Of a DNA stretch of 23,188 bases, positions 22,824 to 23,188 are shown in pieces. Under the pieces are notes generated by a model. That model was not told the DNA's origin. It did no database searches and worked only from the letters and a program-made list of their open reading frames with translations. The stretch spans positions 1 to 23,188 of the forward strand of contig JAUIEM010000127.1 in the NCBI GenBank assembly GCA_030428695.1, given 5' to 3'. The translations under genes and the position numbers were made by a program. Positions within the stretch are counted from its first letter, which is position 1. The number at the start of each line of letters is the position of its first letter. The stretch comes from a bacterium. GTDB lineage: Bacteria; Planctomycetota; J058; JAJDCP01.

Positions 22824-23188
22824 ATGTCCGACTACCTCGAGGACATCTTCGGCGCCGGCGGGCTCTTCGCACAGCGCTTCGCGGGCTACGAGACCCGCCC
22901 CGGCCAGGTCGCGCTCGCCCACGCCGTGGACGCAGCGTTCACCGACGGCGAGCACCTGCTGGCCGAGGGACCGTGCGGCACCGGCAAGTCCGTCGCGTAC
23001 CTGACGCCGGCGATCCACCACGCGGTGGCGCGCGGCAAGAAGGTCGTGGTCGCCACGGCGAACATTGCGCTGCAGGAGCAGCTCGTCGGCAAGGACCTGC
23101 CCCTGCTGGCAGACATCCTGCCCGAGGACTTCACCTTCGCCCTCATGAAGGGCAAGAACAACTACCTGTGCGCCGACCGCTTCTACGA
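22824..23188 (+). CDS. DinG/XPD-type superfamily 2 DNA helicase (5' part only)
   Basis: 121 codons from ATG 22824 (AAGGAG 8 nt upstream), cut by the window edge. The start shows YETRPGQVALAHAVDAAF (Q-motif region), Walker A in EGPCGTGKS (about 48-56), motif Ia VVATANIALQEQLVGKDL, and KGKNNYLCADRF, where the Cys (about 116) is at the place of the first iron-sulfur-cluster cysteine of DinG/XPD helicases (KGRxNYLC). This family unwinds DNA with 5'-3' polarity and handles flaps, R-loops or replication forks. The remaining motifs (DEAH box, three more Cys, motifs III-VI) lie beyond the window. With the SSB-like gene it suggests an element-encoded replication module. Confidence 0.88.
   Translation, partial: MSDYLEDIFGAGGLFAQRFAGYETRPGQVALAHAVDAAFTDGEHLLAEGPCGTGKSVAYLTPAIHHAVARGKKVVVATANIALQEQLVGKDLPLLADILPEDFTFALMKGKNNYLCADRFY

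Overview
This is a very GC-rich bacterial segment with two parts: a conserved chromosomal part (about 1-12184) and an accessory, mobile-element-like part (about 12185 to the right edge). The organism is probably a high-GC Gram-negative-type bacterium. Planctomycetota is my first guess, from the HEAT/TPR-rich lineage-specific proteins with lone EF-hands and discoidin-like or transglutaminase-like domains, and from the abundance of alternative sigma/anti-sigma genes. No 16S or other decisive marker is present, so the phylum remains an inference.

Chromosomal part. A truncated secreted HEAT/alpha-beta-hydrolase protein (1-1004, minus) diverges from rpsU (bS21). rpsU converges on an ECF sigma factor/zinc anti-sigma pair (3060-1706, minus) that has an ECF-type promoter in front of it. 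Upstream lies a tightly overlapping minus-strand operon of three genes: a 1033-aa secreted TPR protein with discoidin-like, transglutaminase-like and EF-hand segments; a multi-pass membrane protein with a C-terminal cupin; and MazG. A good sigma-70-type promoter (8348-8376) drives it, divergent from a plus-strand TPR protein followed by rpsT (bS20). A BaiN/HI0933-type flavoprotein (minus) diverges from ssrA (tmRNA, 11820-12184), which has a near-consensus promoter, a 12-residue tag and a strong terminator.

Accessory part. It begins directly after the tmRNA gene, a well-known integration hotspot. It holds an approximately 540-bp gene-free stretch with a T-arm-like relic, a DUF3800-like gene, and a four-gene minus-strand recombination cassette (small protein, DUF2924, large serine recombinase, HTH protein; every junction is a 4-nt ATGA overlap). 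A three-gene plus-strand set follows: an AbiEi-like regulator without its toxin, an unrecognised helical protein, and a QueC-like PP-loop protein fused to a C-terminal module known to me from large signalling ATPases. This set is the best candidate for an undescribed (probably anti-phage) system. The window ends in a phage- or ICE-like early/replication module: two paralogous zinc ribbons, a Com-like zinc finger, a divergent sigma-like protein, an SSB-like protein with acidic tail, and the start of a DinG/XPD-type helicase. Several intergenic inverted repeats lie in this module.

All functional calls rest on motif recognition in the translated sequence; no database search was done.
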